NCBI GenBank assembly: GCA_963662985.1
Contig: OY760067.1
Location: 992,001 to 1,056,000, forward strand
DNA from: G963662985 sp963662985
Lineage (GTDB): Bacteria; Chloroflexota; Anaerolineae; Anaerolineales; UBA11579
DNA length: 64,000 bases
Direction of reading: 5' to 3'
In this document: piece by piece, positions 33,830 through 42,904 of the stretch
Layout of the letters: every line of letters begins with the position of its first letter
Numbering within the stretch: position 1 is the first letter of the stretch
Notes under the pieces: model-generated
The model's input: only the letters and a program-made list of their open reading frames with translations
Databases searched by the model: none
Told to the model about the DNA's origin: nothing
Program-made: the position numbers and the translations under genes

Positions 33830-34805
33830 ATTGGGTTAATTCCATTATTAATACTTCAAGTGCCAATGTATCTTTTATCTTGCCAGTTTTGATGCCATGA
33901 TCGAGTTCTAACAAACGATGATAGACTTCTTCCAAAAACATCATACGTAAATTCATTGCTTGGGCAAAGAGTTTTTTAGCACGATAAGGATGAATACGTA
34001 ATGTGTCAGCCGTAGTTTGCTCAGAACCACCTTGCTCAATGATTTCTCGCGTTTGGAGTAATAGGCGGAAATGGCCAACTAAGCCGAAAAATAAAAAAGT
34101 AGGATTTTGGTCATGATAAAGCCGTTCCAACATATCCAATGCTTGGCGCGTGTTCTTGGCACCAACCAAATCAATCAGTTTGAAAAAATCGCCTGGTTTT
34201 TGAGTGAAAGCAACCAAATTCTCGACATCATCCACATCCACCATACGCTTACCGGCCACATAGATGACTAATTTCTCCAATTCAAGCGCAATCAAACGAG
34301 GATCATTATTCAATACTTCCGCTAATAAGTAGGCAGCTTCATTAGTGATTTCCCCTTGCATTTCACGTGCTTGTTGTCGGATCCATTTTGCCATTTGAGG
34401 TCCCTTGGCAATTGAAAAATCTTTTACCAAAGTTAATTTCGGCTTCATTTTGGCGTATTTAATTACCCAACTACTCTCTTTGAGGGCGTTGTTGCTGGTG
34501 AACACTAAAGTGGTTGAAGGGGGGAGTTGTGCAAACAGCTCTTGTAAATCTGTTTGTGCTTGTTTGCTCTTGACGCCAGAAATGCCGTCTTCAACGACGA
34601 CCAAGCGACGCTCTGCCATAAATGGCATTGCATATGCATCATTGCGTAACTGCTCTAAACGCCATTGAGCCCCTTTGAAGCGCGTGATATTCATTTCACG
34701 TGTGGTGGGGTTTCCAATGCGTTCTTCAATTTTTTTTAGATAAGAAAGGATACCAAATTCATCATCTCCATGGAGAACGATGAGGGTCGGGCTGGAATCG
34801 GTCAC
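33828..34805 (-). CDS. holA: DNA polymerase III subunit delta
   Basis: A 325-residue clamp-loader delta subunit, which opens the sliding clamp during replication. The N-terminal LIVLHGDDEFGILSYL block, LVVVEDG strand, helical lid domain (RLIALELEKLVIY) and C-terminal collar helices (FRLLLQTREII, FAQAMNLRMMFLEEVYHRLL) follow the HolA pattern, without a functional P-loop as expected. It begins 3 bp after the DUF6391 gene and ends in a terminator, closing a guaA-DUF6391-holA unit. Confidence 0.88.
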   Translation of the reverse strand: MTDSSPTLIVLHGDDEFGILSYLKKIEERIGNPTTREMNITRFKGAQWRLEQLRNDAYAMPFMAERRLVVVEDGISGVKSKQAQTDLQELFAQLPPSTTLVFTSNNALKESSWVIKYAKMKPKLTLVKDFSIAKGPQMAKWIRQQAREMQGEITNEAAYLLAEVLNNDPRLIALELEKLVIYVAGKRMVDVDDVENLVAFTQKPGDFFKLIDLVGAKNTRQALDMLERLYHDQNPTFLFFGLVGHFRLLLQTREIIEQGGSEQTTADTLRIHPYRAKKLFAQAMNLRMMFLEEVYHRLLELDHGIKTGKIKDTLALEVLIMELTQ

Positions 34806-34808
34806 TGC

Positions 34809-35327
34809 TTATCCTTTAGTTGAGATTTTATAGGCTTTTACATTTCCATCAACTACTTTTGCAATGTGCACAATTTCCATATTGCCAAGATTTGCATTGG
34901 TTGTGTATTTTTCTTGTACAATCGGACCTAAAGGGCGAGAAACAATTAACGCAATTGTGGCAAACATCATTGCCCATGAAAGGCGATTCATTTTATCTCT
35001 AAATTTGGGTCCCGCACCAAGCATACTCAACCCAGCAACGAGCCCTGCAATACCACCCGAAATAGCAAAATTCGTACCGCAATTCGGATGGATGGCAAGT
35101 TGTTTTTGTCCCATATTCAATTTTTCAAAAGCTTCTTTGATTGCAATGGCAATCTCTTCAATCTCGACATTCCCTTGAATAAAAACGCTGCTGAATGTGG
35201 AATAGCCGCCAAAGGATTTGCCCGGATTTCTCTTAGAAAGAATATGTATTGTGGCATGTTCCAATGCATGATTGCGACGAGTGCGATCGATTAAGTTATA
35301 AAAAGGAAAAGTTCTTTTTGTTTCCAT
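34809..35327 (-). CDS. DUF6391 membrane protein
   Basis: A 172-residue protein with the NHALEHATIH signature (about residues 19-28) and conserved Cys-Gly in NCGTNFAISGG that mark the uncharacterised DUF6391 family, found in cyanobacteria and Chloroflexota. The two His residues and the Glu could bind a metal. Membrane spans are predicted at about 88-106 and 117-135. It lies 26 bp after guaA and 3 bp before holA. Function unknown. Confidence 0.7.
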   Translation of the reverse strand: METKRTFPFYNLIDRTRRNHALEHATIHILSKRNPGKSFGGYSTFSSVFIQGNVEIEEIAIAIKEAFEKLNMGQKQLAIHPNCGTNFAISGGIAGLVAGLSMLGAGPKFRDKMNRLSWAMMFATIALIVSRPLGPIVQEKYTTNANLGNMEIVHIAKVVDGNVKAYKISTKG

Positions 35328-35353
35328 TCGTTTTCTCCAATTCTAGTTTGGGA

Positions 35354-36919
35354 TTACTCCCATTCAATGGTTCCAGGAGGTTTACTGGTGATGTCGTAGA
35401 CTACGCGGTTGATGCCTTTGACCTCATTCACAATGCGGCTCGCCACCAGACCTAATAGATCATAAGGCAATTTTGCCCAGTCTGCGGTCATAAAATCTTC
35501 TGTGGTCACAGCACGTAAAGCAGCTACTTCTTCATAAGTACGTTGGTCACCCATCACACCCACTGTTTTCACAGGGAGCAACACCACAAAAGATTGTGCT
35601 GTGCCTTCGAGTTCTCCTGTTGTTTTATTATATCCCATTCGCAAAAGGCCTGCGTGCTCCAATTCTTCTCTGAAGATTGCATCTGCTAGTTGCAACACTT
35701 CAATACGTTGTGGTGTAATTTCACCCAAACAACGCACTGCCAAGCCGGGGCCTGGGAAAGGTTGACGCCACACCATTTCGCTCGGCAACCCAAGTGCTTC
35801 TCCCACCAAGCGCACTTCATCTTTAAACAGATAGCGTAAGGGTTCTACCAAATCAAATTGCATATCTTCTGGCAACCCACCCACATTATGATGAGATTTA
35901 ATCTTATGTGCTTTTTCTCGATCTTTACCACTCGATTCCACTACATCTGGATAGATTGTGCCTTGCACAAGAAAGGGGGGCATGCCGGCATTTTTAGCTT
36001 CACGTTCGAAGATGCGAATAAATTTTTCACCAATAATTTTACGTTTTTGTTCGGGCTCAGTCACTCCCTGCAACGCTTGGAAATATTCCGCCCCAGCGCT
36101 TACAGCAATCAAATCCACCCCCATATTTTTGCTAAATGTGTCCACCACGCCTTGTGCTTCTTGATAGCGCAACATACCTGTATCGACAAAAACGCCGATG
36201 AGTTGTTTACCCACAGCTTTGTGCACCAATGCAGTCGCAACGGAAGAATCTACCCCACCACTCACTCCAGAGAGCACACGCGCATCACCCACTTTGGCTT
36301 GAATCTGGCGTACACTTTCGGCAATGATCGACTCAGGCGTCCAGTCAGCGGTGATGTCACAAATCTTGGTTACAAAATTTTGAATAATCTCTTTGCCATG
36401 ATCCGTATGATTCACTTCGGGGTGAAATTGCAAGCCGTAAATTTGTTTCTCGAGGTTACCAAATGCCGCCACAGGGGCATTTTCACTAGAGGCATACACT
36501 TCAAAACCGGCAGGGGCTTGTTCAATATGATCCCCATGCGACATCCACACTTTGAGTTCATCATAAGCAATTAAAGGATTTTCAATTTTTTTCTTAATCC
36601 ACGCTTTACCATATTCTCTTTCTTTGGCAGGTTTCACCGCCCCCGCGAGGTCATGCGCTAATAATTGCATGCCATAGCAAATCCCCAACACGGGCACATT
36701 TGCGTCCAGAACATAATCTGGCAAGGTCGGCGCACCTTCTTCATATACAGAAGAAGGACCACCGGAAAGAATAATCCCTGCTGGTTCCAATGCCAATGCT
36801 TTTTCTGGGGCAATATCCCATGGAAAAAGTTCACAATAGACCTGCAATTCACGCACGCGACGTGCAATCAATTGCGAATACTGAGAGCCATAATCTAGAA
36901 TAAGAATTGTGTTTTTCAT
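35354..36919 (-). CDS. guaA: GMP synthase (glutamine-hydrolysing)
   Basis: Converts XMP to GMP using ATP and glutamine, completing the pathway begun by the GuaB in this window. The class I amidotransferase domain covers residues 1-195, with nucleophile C81 in GICYGMQ and the His/Glu pair in QFHPEV. The ATP-pyrophosphatase P-loop is SGGVDSS, near residue 220, and the C-terminal dimer domain ends in the conserved PPGTIEWE. Length (521) is normal. Ribosome site AAAGGAA. It is the first gene of a unit with DUF6391 and holA. Confidence 0.97.
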   Translation of the reverse strand: MKNTILILDYGSQYSQLIARRVRELQVYCELFPWDIAPEKALALEPAGIILSGGPSSVYEEGAPTLPDYVLDANVPVLGICYGMQLLAHDLAGAVKPAKEREYGKAWIKKKIENPLIAYDELKVWMSHGDHIEQAPAGFEVYASSENAPVAAFGNLEKQIYGLQFHPEVNHTDHGKEIIQNFVTKICDITADWTPESIIAESVRQIQAKVGDARVLSGVSGGVDSSVATALVHKAVGKQLIGVFVDTGMLRYQEAQGVVDTFSKNMGVDLIAVSAGAEYFQALQGVTEPEQKRKIIGEKFIRIFEREAKNAGMPPFLVQGTIYPDVVESSGKDREKAHKIKSHHNVGGLPEDMQFDLVEPLRYLFKDEVRLVGEALGLPSEMVWRQPFPGPGLAVRCLGEITPQRIEVLQLADAIFREELEHAGLLRMGYNKTTGELEGTAQSFVVLLPVKTVGVMGDQRTYEEVAALRAVTTEDFMTADWAKLPYDLLGLVASRIVNEVKGINRVVYDITSKPPGTIEWE

Positions 36920-37107
36920 GTTGAGAAAAGTTCCTTTAAAAGAGAATACCTAAATAAGTCCATGATAAAAAGTTAAGCATACTTGAAGGATTTTGAAATG
37001 TCTAGAGGAAGGTGAATCTATCCATCTGCATAATCATTTTTAAAATAATGAAAACCTAATTATGATAAAATAAGTCAACTCATTAAAACTATTGGAGATT
37101 TTTTAAC

Positions 37108-37494
37108 ATGAAAAAAACACTCTTTGTACTTCTATTTCTGTTGGTGTTAACCCTTTCTGCATGTGCTGGCAACAGCAATGATGCCGCGTTGGCAACCGTA
37201 GAAAACTATATGGCCGCTGTGGAAGCTCAAGATGCAGATGCAATTTCACTTTATGTCACCGAAGGTTGGACGACCATGGCTGTTTTGGAAGTGGATTCCT
37301 TTGCCGCTGTTTCCCCTGTGATCCATGACCTCAACTGTGCCGTCACCAACGAAGTGGACAATGGTGTGGAAGTGGTCTGTGATGGCTATATTGAAACTAC
37401 ATATGGAAACGAACAACGAGAAATCGACCTCAGCAATCGCACCTACACTGTAATCCAAGAAGGTGGTGAATGGCTTGTTAGCGACATTCGATAA
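37108..37494 (+). CDS. Small lipoprotein with NTF2-like pattern
   Basis: A 128-residue lipoprotein: a Lys-Lys start, 17-residue hydrophobic segment and lipobox (TLSACA). The mature part (ATVENYMAAVEAQDADAISLY then EGGEWLVSDI at the end) follows the NTF2/SnoaL-like pattern of small ligand-binding domains. Its last 20 bp overlap the start of the DltX-like miniprotein gene, so it belongs to the acyltransferase operon. A role in substrate binding or module assembly outside the membrane is inferred from context. Confidence 0.7.
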   Translation: MKKTLFVLLFLLVLTLSACAGNSNDAALATVENYMAAVEAQDADAISLYVTEGWTTMAVLEVDSFAAVSPVIHDLNCAVTNEVDNGVEVVCDGYIETTYGNEQREIDLSNRTYTVIQEGGEWLVSDIR

Positions 37495-37627
37495 GTTTTT
37501 CAAAAAACTAATCCGTGAGATTTTTAGCAAAGAGACCCTTTGGGGTCTCTTGCTGTGTTTAATCATCCTCGCAATTTTAATCTTCACTGTGGATGACACC
37601 CCTCTTTGGCTTTATCAAGGATTTTAA
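37475..37627 (+). CDS. DltX-like miniprotein, candidate MBOAT partner
   Basis: A 50-residue frame starting at TTG 37475, preceded by AAGGTGG with 8-bp spacing; GTG codons at 37463 and 37466 are alternatives. The peptide has a basic N-terminus (KFFKKLIREIFSKE), one membrane helix (about residues 22-39) and a short C-terminus ending DDTPLWLYQGF. The positive-inside rule predicts N-in/C-out topology. Size, topology, position directly before an MBOAT gene and the terminal aromatic-Leu-Tyr-polar-x-Phe motif all resemble DltX (FIYNxF end) of the D-alanylation system. Stop to MBOAT start is 6 bp. The assignment is by pattern; homology was not tested. Confidence 0.7.
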   Translation: MLATFDKFFKKLIREIFSKETLWGLLLCLIILAILIFTVDDTPLWLYQGF

Positions 37628-37633
37628 CCCCTC

Positions 37634-39070
37634 ATGTCTTTACTTCAGATCGGTATTTTTTGTGCAGTTGAACTTTTGATTCGTGCTTTCAGTCTTTTTA
37701 AACAAGACTGGGCTACCTCCATCCGCCAATGGAGCTTGCTAGCTGCCTCCTTAATCGCCATCTATTGGCTGCAACCTGCCAACTCTGTGCGTTATATGGA
37801 TTTTTGGCTACCCACAGTGATTATTGGGATTGTGGTGGTGCAATGGGCGGTGTTGATGAGCAAAGAAGCTCGTCAAGACAAACAAAATTTAATCACCGCC
37901 GGTGTGATCGTTGGTTTGGTCCTACTAGTGGCTGCCACACGGATGTTGAGTTTCCGTGGAATCCTGACAGCGACACGTCCCCCACAATTTTGGCAAAGTT
38001 TGATTTTCGTTGCTATTTTAGCCATTGCCTATGCAATGATTTGGTGGAAAGGGAAATCCTCCCCTGCTCAAAAATTTATGGTGACCATCACTCTTTTGAT
38101 TGCCATTTTAGTTGTGATGAAAACGCCCTTCTTGGTCGAAAAAACCAGCCTTTTCTTGCGCATCCTCTTGAAACAATCGCCTGATATGGCGGCAGCAACC
38201 GATTTGCGCTGGTTTGGATTGTCTTATATCATCTTTCGCTTAATTGCCACCATCTTTGACAAACGCAATCATCAATTAAATGAAATCTCTCTTCAAGACT
38301 ATTTTATATATGTCTTTTTCTTCCCCACATTGACCGCTGGCCCGATTGACCGCATCAATCGCTTCAAAAAAGATTTGGCACTCCCTAGCTCGCTTTTTAA
38401 TCAAGATTTATTAGTCGCTGGGAAGCGCATTTTTATCGGAATGTTCAAAAAATTTGTGATTGCCGACACGTTAGCACTAGTCGCACTCAACCAAAGCAAT
38501 GTCTTGCAAATCGAAAATCGTTTTTGGATGTTGGTCGTGCTCTATGCCTATGCCTTCCAAATTTTATTTGATTTTAGTGGTTATACCGATATCGTCTTAG
38601 GAATTGGTAAATTGATGGGCTTCGACCTCCCCGAAAACTTCAACCTGCCCTATTTAGCAAAAAACATCTCAGAGTTTTGGCGCAAATGGCACATGACCCT
38701 CTCCAGTTGGTTCCGTGACTATGTATTTATTCCATTGGAATGGAAGGTACGCAAACACCCTCAAAAACGTTGGTTCCGCGACGGGCATATGATCTTTGTC
38801 TTTCTTTTAACTGGCTTATGGCACGGTGTGACGATTAATTTTTTGGTGTGGGGCGCTTGGCATGGCATCGGCTTGGTAGCCCAATCACATTGGAGCGAAT
38901 GGCTCACACCAAAATTACGCAACGTCACTTCTCTTGAAAAATGGAATTGGCTACAAGATAGCTTGCGGATTTTGATAACTTTTCATTATATTGCTCTGGG
39001 TTGGATTTGGTTTGCATTGCCCAATTGGACCCAAGCGTTGCACACATTCCAAGTGATCTTTGGAGGATAA
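37634..39070 (+). CDS. MBOAT-family O-acyltransferase (AlgI/DltB-like)
   Basis: A 478-residue polytopic membrane acyltransferase with about 11 spans. The family core is present: GPIDRINRF, DFSGYTDIVLGIGKLMGF, FWRKWHMTLSSWFRDYVFIP, and the catalytic His397 in TGLWHG with a second conserved His at 410 (GAWHG). Such proteins move acyl groups across the membrane onto envelope polymers. The lineup with a DltX-like peptide upstream and an SGNH protein downstream fits a complete acylation module. No acyl carrier protein or ligase gene is adjacent, so acetyl-CoA is the likeliest donor. Confidence 0.9.
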   Translation: MSLLQIGIFCAVELLIRAFSLFKQDWATSIRQWSLLAASLIAIYWLQPANSVRYMDFWLPTVIIGIVVVQWAVLMSKEARQDKQNLITAGVIVGLVLLVAATRMLSFRGILTATRPPQFWQSLIFVAILAIAYAMIWWKGKSSPAQKFMVTITLLIAILVVMKTPFLVEKTSLFLRILLKQSPDMAAATDLRWFGLSYIIFRLIATIFDKRNHQLNEISLQDYFIYVFFFPTLTAGPIDRINRFKKDLALPSSLFNQDLLVAGKRIFIGMFKKFVIADTLALVALNQSNVLQIENRFWMLVVLYAYAFQILFDFSGYTDIVLGIGKLMGFDLPENFNLPYLAKNISEFWRKWHMTLSSWFRDYVFIPLEWKVRKHPQKRWFRDGHMIFVFLLTGLWHGVTINFLVWGAWHGIGLVAQSHWSEWLTPKLRNVTSLEKWNWLQDSLRILITFHYIALGWIWFALPNWTQALHTFQVIFGG

Positions 39071-39071
39071 G

Positions 39072-40226
39072 ATGACAGAACAAAATACTCTTTCTACACC
39101 AACTCCCTCCTCACCAACAAACAAATGGATCTTTCTACGCAAAGTAGTAGTACGCGCGTTAATCTTTTTTATAGTGTTTAATTTGGTTTTTATTCTGATT
39201 GCCAATCAAACAAATGGGATAACTCTCTCTGCCTATAATTTTCTCTTCCCCGGTCGGGAACGGTTGCCGTTTGGAGAAAACTCACGTGAATCGTATAATC
39301 TTTCTCTTTATGATATTGACGCAATGGTCGCTTCGCACAAAATCGCGGGCGTACCCCAAAAAGCTAGTGATGAATATCGCGTGATTGTGATTGGCGACTC
39401 CTCCATTTGGGGTACTTTGCTCCACAATCAAGATACCTTCACCGGGCAGCTCAATCAGCAAAATCTAACCACTGCAGATGGTAAATCTATTGTGTTTTAT
39501 AACTTAGGCTATCCCAGCATGTCTGTGACCAAAGACCTGCTCATTTTAGAGCGCGTCAAAGAGTATGAACCAGACTTGATTTTGTGGGGAATCACCTTGG
39601 AATCGATGGTGATGGAAACTCAATTAAGTGTTCCTATGGTATCAAACAATTTGTTGGAACTAAGTGCCTATCAAATTGAATTCTATTATGATGCCATCCG
39701 ACCAACGCTTCCCAATTTTTTTGAAAAAAATCTCATTGCAGAACGCAGAGCCATTGCAGATTGGATTCGCTTGCAAGTCTACGGCGTGATGTGGGCAGCA
39801 ACTGAAATTGATCAATCTTATCCAGAGCATTATCCGGAAGCTATGCGTGACTTTGCAGAGAATAACGCCTATCGAAGCTATCAAGAAGAAACTTTCTCAG
39901 CAGATGACCTTGCCTTTCAAGTTTTGTCTAAAGGACAAGAAATAGCGGGAGATGTCCCCATTGTTTTCTTCAATGAACCTATCTTAATCTCCAAAGGTGA
40001 AAACAGTGATTTACGGTATAATTTTATGTACCCTCACTGGGCATATGATGCATATCGCAATTTCGTATCCAATTATTTTAATAAAACTGAAATGCCTTAT
40101 TTTGATCTTTGGGACAGTGTCCCACAAGAAGAATTTACTAACAGTGCAGTACATATGACACCAGCTGGGGAAACCATTTTTATTCAATCATTTATCAAAA
40201 ACATCTTTCCTGCAATTATTCAATAA
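39072..40226 (+). CDS. Membrane-anchored SGNH/DltD-like acyltransferase partner
   Basis: A 384-residue protein. The start at 39072 follows GGAGG (39061-39065) by 6 bp. One N-terminal membrane helix (about residues 25-45) anchors an extracytoplasmic domain. Block I of the SGNH fold reads VIGDSSIWG with candidate nucleophile Ser110, and the C-terminal block is SAVHMTPAG with His361. The usual Asp three residues before that His is Ser358, so a Ser-His dyad is implied. A 1-bp gap after the MBOAT gene and the same operon point to the final acyl transfer step, as DltD does in D-alanylation. Low-similarity family, so the target polymer is unknown. Confidence 0.78.
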   Translation: MTEQNTLSTPTPSSPTNKWIFLRKVVVRALIFFIVFNLVFILIANQTNGITLSAYNFLFPGRERLPFGENSRESYNLSLYDIDAMVASHKIAGVPQKASDEYRVIVIGDSSIWGTLLHNQDTFTGQLNQQNLTTADGKSIVFYNLGYPSMSVTKDLLILERVKEYEPDLILWGITLESMVMETQLSVPMVSNNLLELSAYQIEFYYDAIRPTLPNFFEKNLIAERRAIADWIRLQVYGVMWAATEIDQSYPEHYPEAMRDFAENNAYRSYQEETFSADDLAFQVLSKGQEIAGDVPIVFFNEPILISKGENSDLRYNFMYPHWAYDAYRNFVSNYFNKTEMPYFDLWDSVPQEEFTNSAVHMTPAGETIFIQSFIKNIFPAIIQ

Positions 40227-40255
40227 TTGAAATTCATAGAAAAAGGTTAAAGAAT

Positions 40256-41968
40256 ATGACAAACACAACATTTACAACCCCCGGAGAAGAAGTCCGGATC
40301 TTCCTTCCTGATGGAAAAACCATTATAGGAAAACGTGGCGCACAAATCGCTGATTTTTTGACATTGGTCGATGATCCGAAAAATCCTATCGCTGCTGCGA
40401 TCATCAACAACAAATTATCTGAATTAACCACCCCGGTTGAAATCGAATCTTTTGTGAAACCAGTCCATCAAAACACAGCTGATGGGGCAAGAATCTATCG
40501 TCGTTCTTTGACATTCTTGCTGGAAGCAGCTTTCAACTCCCTCTACCCAGAATACGACCTCACTGTGGATCATTCTGTATTTTCTGGCGGCTACTACTGC
40601 CATGTTCAAGAAGAATTTTTTGACCAAGCCCATTTGGATAAACTCAAAGCCTATATGCATGATTTGGTCGCACAAAACATTCCGCTCAAACGCATCCGCT
40701 ATACGATGGATGAGGCAATCGCATTCTTCAAAGAAAAAGGGTTCACGGATAAGCTCAGCTTGATGAAAAGCCGCGACAAAGATTTTGTGATGCTCTATCA
40801 ATTGGGCAACTATACGAATCATAATCATGGCTACTTAGTGCCTTCGACCGGTTATTTGCAATGGTTTGAATTGACCCTCTTAGGGCATGGCTTTATCTTG
40901 CGATTCCCCCGTCGCCAAAACCCAACTAAGATCGATGAATTGCAAGAGAACAAAAACTTACTCAGCACTTTCAAGGATTATGCCAAATGGCTCAATCGCC
41001 TCGGCATCTCCGATGTGGGGCAACTCAACGAAGCCATTCGCAAAGACCAAGTGCAAGAAGTGATTTTGATTTCAGAAGCATTGCATGAACATCGCATTGC
41101 CAACATCGCCAAAGAAATTGTGGAAAATAAAGATAAGATCAACGTCATCCTGATTGCAGGCCCTTCCTCTTCAGGGAAAACTACTTTCTCCAAACGGCTC
41201 ACCATTCAGCTCCTAGCCTATGGCGTTTCTCCTTACCCAGTGGAAATTGACAATTTTTTTGTTGACCGCGAACGCACACCCCGTGATGAAGATGGAGAAT
41301 TTGATTTTGAATCAATTGATGCAATTGACCGCAAATTACTCAGCCAAAAGATCAAACAATTGATTTCCGGAGAAAAAACACAATTGCCAAAATTTAACTT
41401 TATTGAAGGCAAGAGTGAACCCGGTGAAGTTGTGCAAGTCAAACCTGGGCAAATCTTAATCTTAGAAGGAATTCATTGTCTGAATCCTGCTTTGCTTCCA
41501 GAAATTCCAGAAGATCAAACTTACCGCATTTATGCATCAGCATTGACCCAATTAAACTTTGACAAATATAATCGTGTTTCCACCACCGATACCCGATTGA
41601 TTCGCCGCATTGTGCGCGACAAACGTACCCGTGGCTATTCTGCACTAGACACCATCAAACGCTGGGAATCTGTGGGACGCGGAGAAAAACGTAATATCTT
41701 TCCCTATCAAGAATATGCCAATGTGATCTTCAACACCGCTTTGGTCTATGACCTCGCAGTGCTCAAACCTTTTGCAGAACCAATTTTGCGCCAAGTGCCG
41801 CAAAGTGCCCCTGAATATGTGGAAGTCAAACGTCTGCTCTCGATGTTAGAATGGTTTGAAGCAGTAGAACACCCCATGATTCCCAGCAATAGTTTAATCT
41901 TGGAATTTGTGGGTGGCTCTGTGTTGAAAGACTTTAAAGTTTGGGAACATCCGAATCCCCTTTATTAG
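40256..41968 (+). CDS. TGS/SAD-uridine kinase fusion (nucleoside kinase)
   Basis: A 570-residue cytoplasmic protein. The N-terminal TGS-like domain (residues 10-70) and a ThrRS-type second additional domain (70-220; DHSVFSGGYYCH) precede a uridine-kinase domain with Walker A AGPSSSGKTTFS near residue 300 and the phosphate-binding EGIHCLNP. This fusion is widespread in Firmicutes and Chloroflexota, annotated as nucleoside kinase, with substrate rarely tested. It lies 29 bp after the SGNH gene but is probably unrelated in function. A terminator follows. Confidence 0.88.
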   Translation: MTNTTFTTPGEEVRIFLPDGKTIIGKRGAQIADFLTLVDDPKNPIAAAIINNKLSELTTPVEIESFVKPVHQNTADGARIYRRSLTFLLEAAFNSLYPEYDLTVDHSVFSGGYYCHVQEEFFDQAHLDKLKAYMHDLVAQNIPLKRIRYTMDEAIAFFKEKGFTDKLSLMKSRDKDFVMLYQLGNYTNHNHGYLVPSTGYLQWFELTLLGHGFILRFPRRQNPTKIDELQENKNLLSTFKDYAKWLNRLGISDVGQLNEAIRKDQVQEVILISEALHEHRIANIAKEIVENKDKINVILIAGPSSSGKTTFSKRLTIQLLAYGVSPYPVEIDNFFVDRERTPRDEDGEFDFESIDAIDRKLLSQKIKQLISGEKTQLPKFNFIEGKSEPGEVVQVKPGQILILEGIHCLNPALLPEIPEDQTYRIYASALTQLNFDKYNRVSTTDTRLIRRIVRDKRTRGYSALDTIKRWESVGRGEKRNIFPYQEYANVIFNTALVYDLAVLKPFAEPILRQVPQSAPEYVEVKRLLSMLEWFEAVEHPMIPSNSLILEFVGGSVLKDFKVWEHPNPLY

Positions 41969-41980
41969 TATTAAAAATAA

Positions 41981-42008
41981 AAGACCTCTTTCAACAGAGG
42001 TCTTTTTT
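41981..42008. terminator. Bidirectional terminator
   Basis: Stem AAGACCTCT/AGAGGTCTT (41981-41989 with 41996-42004), 6-nt loop, with flanking A and T runs between convergent genes. Confidence 0.85.
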
Positions 42009-42010
42009 TA

Positions 42011-42904
42011 TTATTTCTTTTGCCACCGTACGTATTCAGAATATTCAATCTTTCTGCCGGCACTCTTTTCTTTCGCCACCAGTTGTCCATATTCAAACTT
42101 ACCCTCATGCGGCGCAACTAACTTTTCAATCGAAGGTACCAATTCTTCTGCAGTCATATTGATTGTATAAGCAGTCAACACCACAAACACCGGCTGTTCA
42201 CTCAACACTTGCGCACATGCTTCAATCAAGTCTGGATACATGCTATCAAAAGTCCAGCGTTCTTTGTTTGCCCCCAATCCATATTTAGGCGGATCCATAA
42301 TGATTGCGTCATATTTTATTTCTCTACGTGCTTCTCTTTGCAAATATTTCAGCACATCATCCACAATCCAACGGATTGAACGGTCTTCCAAGCCACTTAG
42401 GGTTTGGTTTTCCCTTCCCAAACGCACTGCCCTTTTAGAAGAGTCCACATGGGTCACATTTGCGCCCCCTCGAGCAGCAGCCAAAGCAGACACTCCTGTG
42501 TAGCCAAATAGATTAAGCACGTTGATCGGATGATTTTGTTGCGCACACACGGATTCAATAAAATCCCAATGAGAGGCATTTTCGGGGAAGATCCCCACTT
42601 GTTTAGATTGATCCAGTTCGATCTGTAACTTTAATCCACGATAATCAATTGTAAATTTTTTCGCTGCCGGATTCTTTAATTGCCAACGACCTTGTTTGTT
42701 TTTTGGGTCAATTTGATATTCTGCATCTGCTTTTTCCCATTCTCGGTTCGGCCTCACAGGCTTCCAGATTGCACGTGGTTCATCACGAATCACACGAAAA
42801 TCTCCAAATTGCTCTAATTTTCGGCCTTTGCCAGAATCCAACAATTGATAGGCTTCCCAATTTTGAGCAATCAATTCCATTTCTTTTTTATTATTTTTTG
42901 TCAT
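42011..42904 (-). CDS. SAM-dependent methyltransferase (RlmI/RlmK-like)
   Basis: A 297-residue class I methyltransferase. SAM-binding motif I is NLFGYTG, and the catalytic motif IV reads DPPKYG, as in C5-cytosine/N2-guanine rRNA methyltransferases of the RlmI/RlmK type, although the usual N-terminal PUA domain is replaced by about 100 other residues. The start is uncertain: ATG 42904 has GGAA 6 bp upstream, while ATG 42910 and TTG 42916 are in frame. It overlaps the end of the upstream exonuclease gene, so translation is coupled. RNA substrate inferred from family. Confidence 0.8.
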   Translation of the reverse strand: MTKNNKKEMELIAQNWEAYQLLDSGKGRKLEQFGDFRVIRDEPRAIWKPVRPNREWEKADAEYQIDPKNKQGRWQLKNPAAKKFTIDYRGLKLQIELDQSKQVGIFPENASHWDFIESVCAQQNHPINVLNLFGYTGVSALAAARGGANVTHVDSSKRAVRLGRENQTLSGLEDRSIRWIVDDVLKYLQREARREIKYDAIIMDPPKYGLGANKERWTFDSMYPDLIEACAQVLSEQPVFVVLTAYTINMTAEELVPSIEKLVAPHEGKFEYGQLVAKEKSAGRKIEYSEYVRWQKK

